Assembly (NCBI GenBank): GCA_946183095.1
Contig: CAMHBE010000144.1
Span: forward strand, 1 to 5,852
Direction of reading: 5' to 3'
Length of the DNA: 5,852 nt
Source of the DNA: an uncultured Clostridia bacterium
Lineage (GTDB): Bacteria; Bacillota; Clostridia; Oscillospirales; Ruminococcaceae
The notes beneath the pieces were generated by a model. The model was not told the origin of the DNA, did not search any database, and worked only from the letters and a program-made list of their open reading frames with translations. Position numbers and translations under genes: made by a program. Position 1 is the first letter of the stretch. The number at the start of each line of letters is the position of its first letter. Positions 5,112-5,852 of this stretch are shown in pieces.

Positions 5112-5852
5112 CTAACCGCCGAATTCCTCTGTCGGTACCGGCACATCGCCGAGTATCTGCGTTACGATCTCCTCCGCGGTGCTGCCCGAACGGCTTATGG
5201 CGTATTCCTTACATATAAGGCGGTGGGGGATAACGAACGGGGCAACAGCCTTGATGTGGTCGGGGGTGACGAACGCGCTGCCGCTCAGCGCCGCATAAGC
5301 CTGCGACATCTTCTTCATCGCGATAAGTCCGCGCGGGCTTAGTCCGAGTTTCACCTTCTCATTTTTTCGTGTAGCTTCTCCGACAGCGCAGATGTAGTCC
5401 GCACAGGCTTCTCCCAGCCGCACGTTCAGTGCTTCCGAAGAAGCCGCGGCAAGTTCTTCCCGCGTCAGTACGGGTTTCAGCGCATCTATAGGGTGAGATT
5501 CGCCCACCGCCGCCAGCATTTCAAGTTCGCTCTTCCGTGAACTGTACCCGAGATGCAGACGCACAAGAAATCTGTCGAGCTGCGCTTCCGGCAGCGGGTA
5601 TGTTCCCGCAGTTTCAACGGGGTTCTGTGTTGCAATAACGAAGAACGGCGGCTCCAGCCTGTACGTTTCGCCGTCAACAGTCGTCTGTTTCTCTTCCATA
5701 CATTCGAGAAGCGCAGACTGCGTTCGGGGAGTTGCACGGTTTATCTCGTCTGCAAGCAGTATGTTCGTGAATACCGCGCCCTTGCGGAATACGAACTCCT
5801 GCGTTTTCATGTTGAAGAAGTTGATGCCCGTAATATCCGACGGCAGCAGATC
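5112..5852 (-). CDS. MoxR-type AAA+ ATPase, N-terminus beyond the window edge
   Basis: The visible 246 residues are the C-terminal three quarters of a MoxR ATPase; the family is usually about 310-330 residues. The frame is open from base 5852 and begins with LLPSDITG, which in this family lies after the Walker A segment, so Walker A (GxxGxGKT) must be outside the window. Visible motifs are Walker B ILLADE (residues 31-36), sensor 1 with Asn77 in ATQNP, the Arg finger region QLDRF (91-95), and sensor 2 LSPRG (171-175) in the C-terminal lid domain. No residue expected in this part of the family appears to be missing. MoxR proteins use ATP hydrolysis to remodel partner proteins, typically the VWA or DUF58 protein encoded next to them. 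Here the DUF58 gene starts one base after this gene's TAG, a strong sign of co-translation. The promoter must lie upstream of the window. The ATG at 5810 is an internal methionine, not the start. Confidence 0.95.
   Translation of the reverse strand, partial: DLLPSDITGINFFNMKTQEFVFRKGAVFTNILLADEINRATPRTQSALLECMEEKQTTVDGETYRLEPPFFVIATQNPVETAGTYPLPEAQLDRFLVRLHLGYSSRKSELEMLAAVGESHPIDALKPVLTREELAAASSEALNVRLGEACADYICAVGEATRKNEKVKLGLSPRGLIAMKKMSQAYAALSGSAFVTPDHIKAVAPFVIPHRLICKEYAISRSGSTAEEIVTQILGDVPVPTEEFGG

Noticed and set aside
5111..5146. Longer DUF58 start at ATG 5146
   Set aside because: It would overlap the end of moxR and add a hydrophilic leader before the membrane helix. ATG 5110, one base after the moxR stop, fits operon layout better, though the longer start cannot be fully excluded.

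Overview
The window looks like a piece of a Bacillota (Clostridia) chromosome, perhaps a Ruminococcus or Oscillospiraceae-type gut bacterium. The reasons are the mix of secreted repeat protein and small DUF1624-type membrane protein, a MoxR/DUF58/DUF4129-like operon, and a strong AAGGAGGG ribosome binding site. This placement is an inference from style and gene content; no marker gene in the window fixes the genus.

Layout: (1) bases 1-1526, plus strand, hold the C-terminal 507 residues of a large secreted-looking protein whose start lies outside the window. Its body is a regular beta-solenoid with a short repeat of about 17 residues, nested in a longer repeat of about 54. (2) A perfect GC-rich hairpin lies in the gap after it. 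(3) Bases 1632-2390, plus strand, encode a 252-residue polytopic membrane protein of the DUF1624 / HGSNAT-catalytic family, followed by a bidirectional intrinsic terminator. (4) About 270 bases without a credible gene (2430-2699) contain two small hairpins and a GC-rich 8-bp tandem array. The array's minus strand has five GGG tracts at exact 8-base spacing, a canonical G-quadruplex pattern. (5) From 5852 down to 2700, minus strand, runs a tightly packed three-gene operon: a MoxR-type AAA+ ATPase (N-terminus cut off by the window edge), a DUF58 protein, and a polytopic membrane protein with a DUF4129-like cytoplasmic tail.

How the genes fit together: in the MoxR operons, the AAA+ ATPase is thought to act as a chaperone on its VWA-like/DUF58 partner, and the operons commonly also carry a membrane transglutaminase (TgpA-like) and DUF4129 segments, generally linked to cell-envelope biology. 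Here the third gene has the membrane part and the DUF4129-like tail, but I see no transglutaminase core. The DUF1624 gene converges on this operon and shares the terminator region with it; no functional link is evident. The solenoid protein is separate from both.

No tRNA, rRNA, CRISPR array, transposase or phage gene was recognised. The most noteworthy items are the nested repeat architecture of the solenoid protein, the G4-capable tandem array just behind the operon's last stop codon, and the transglutaminase-less form of the operon.
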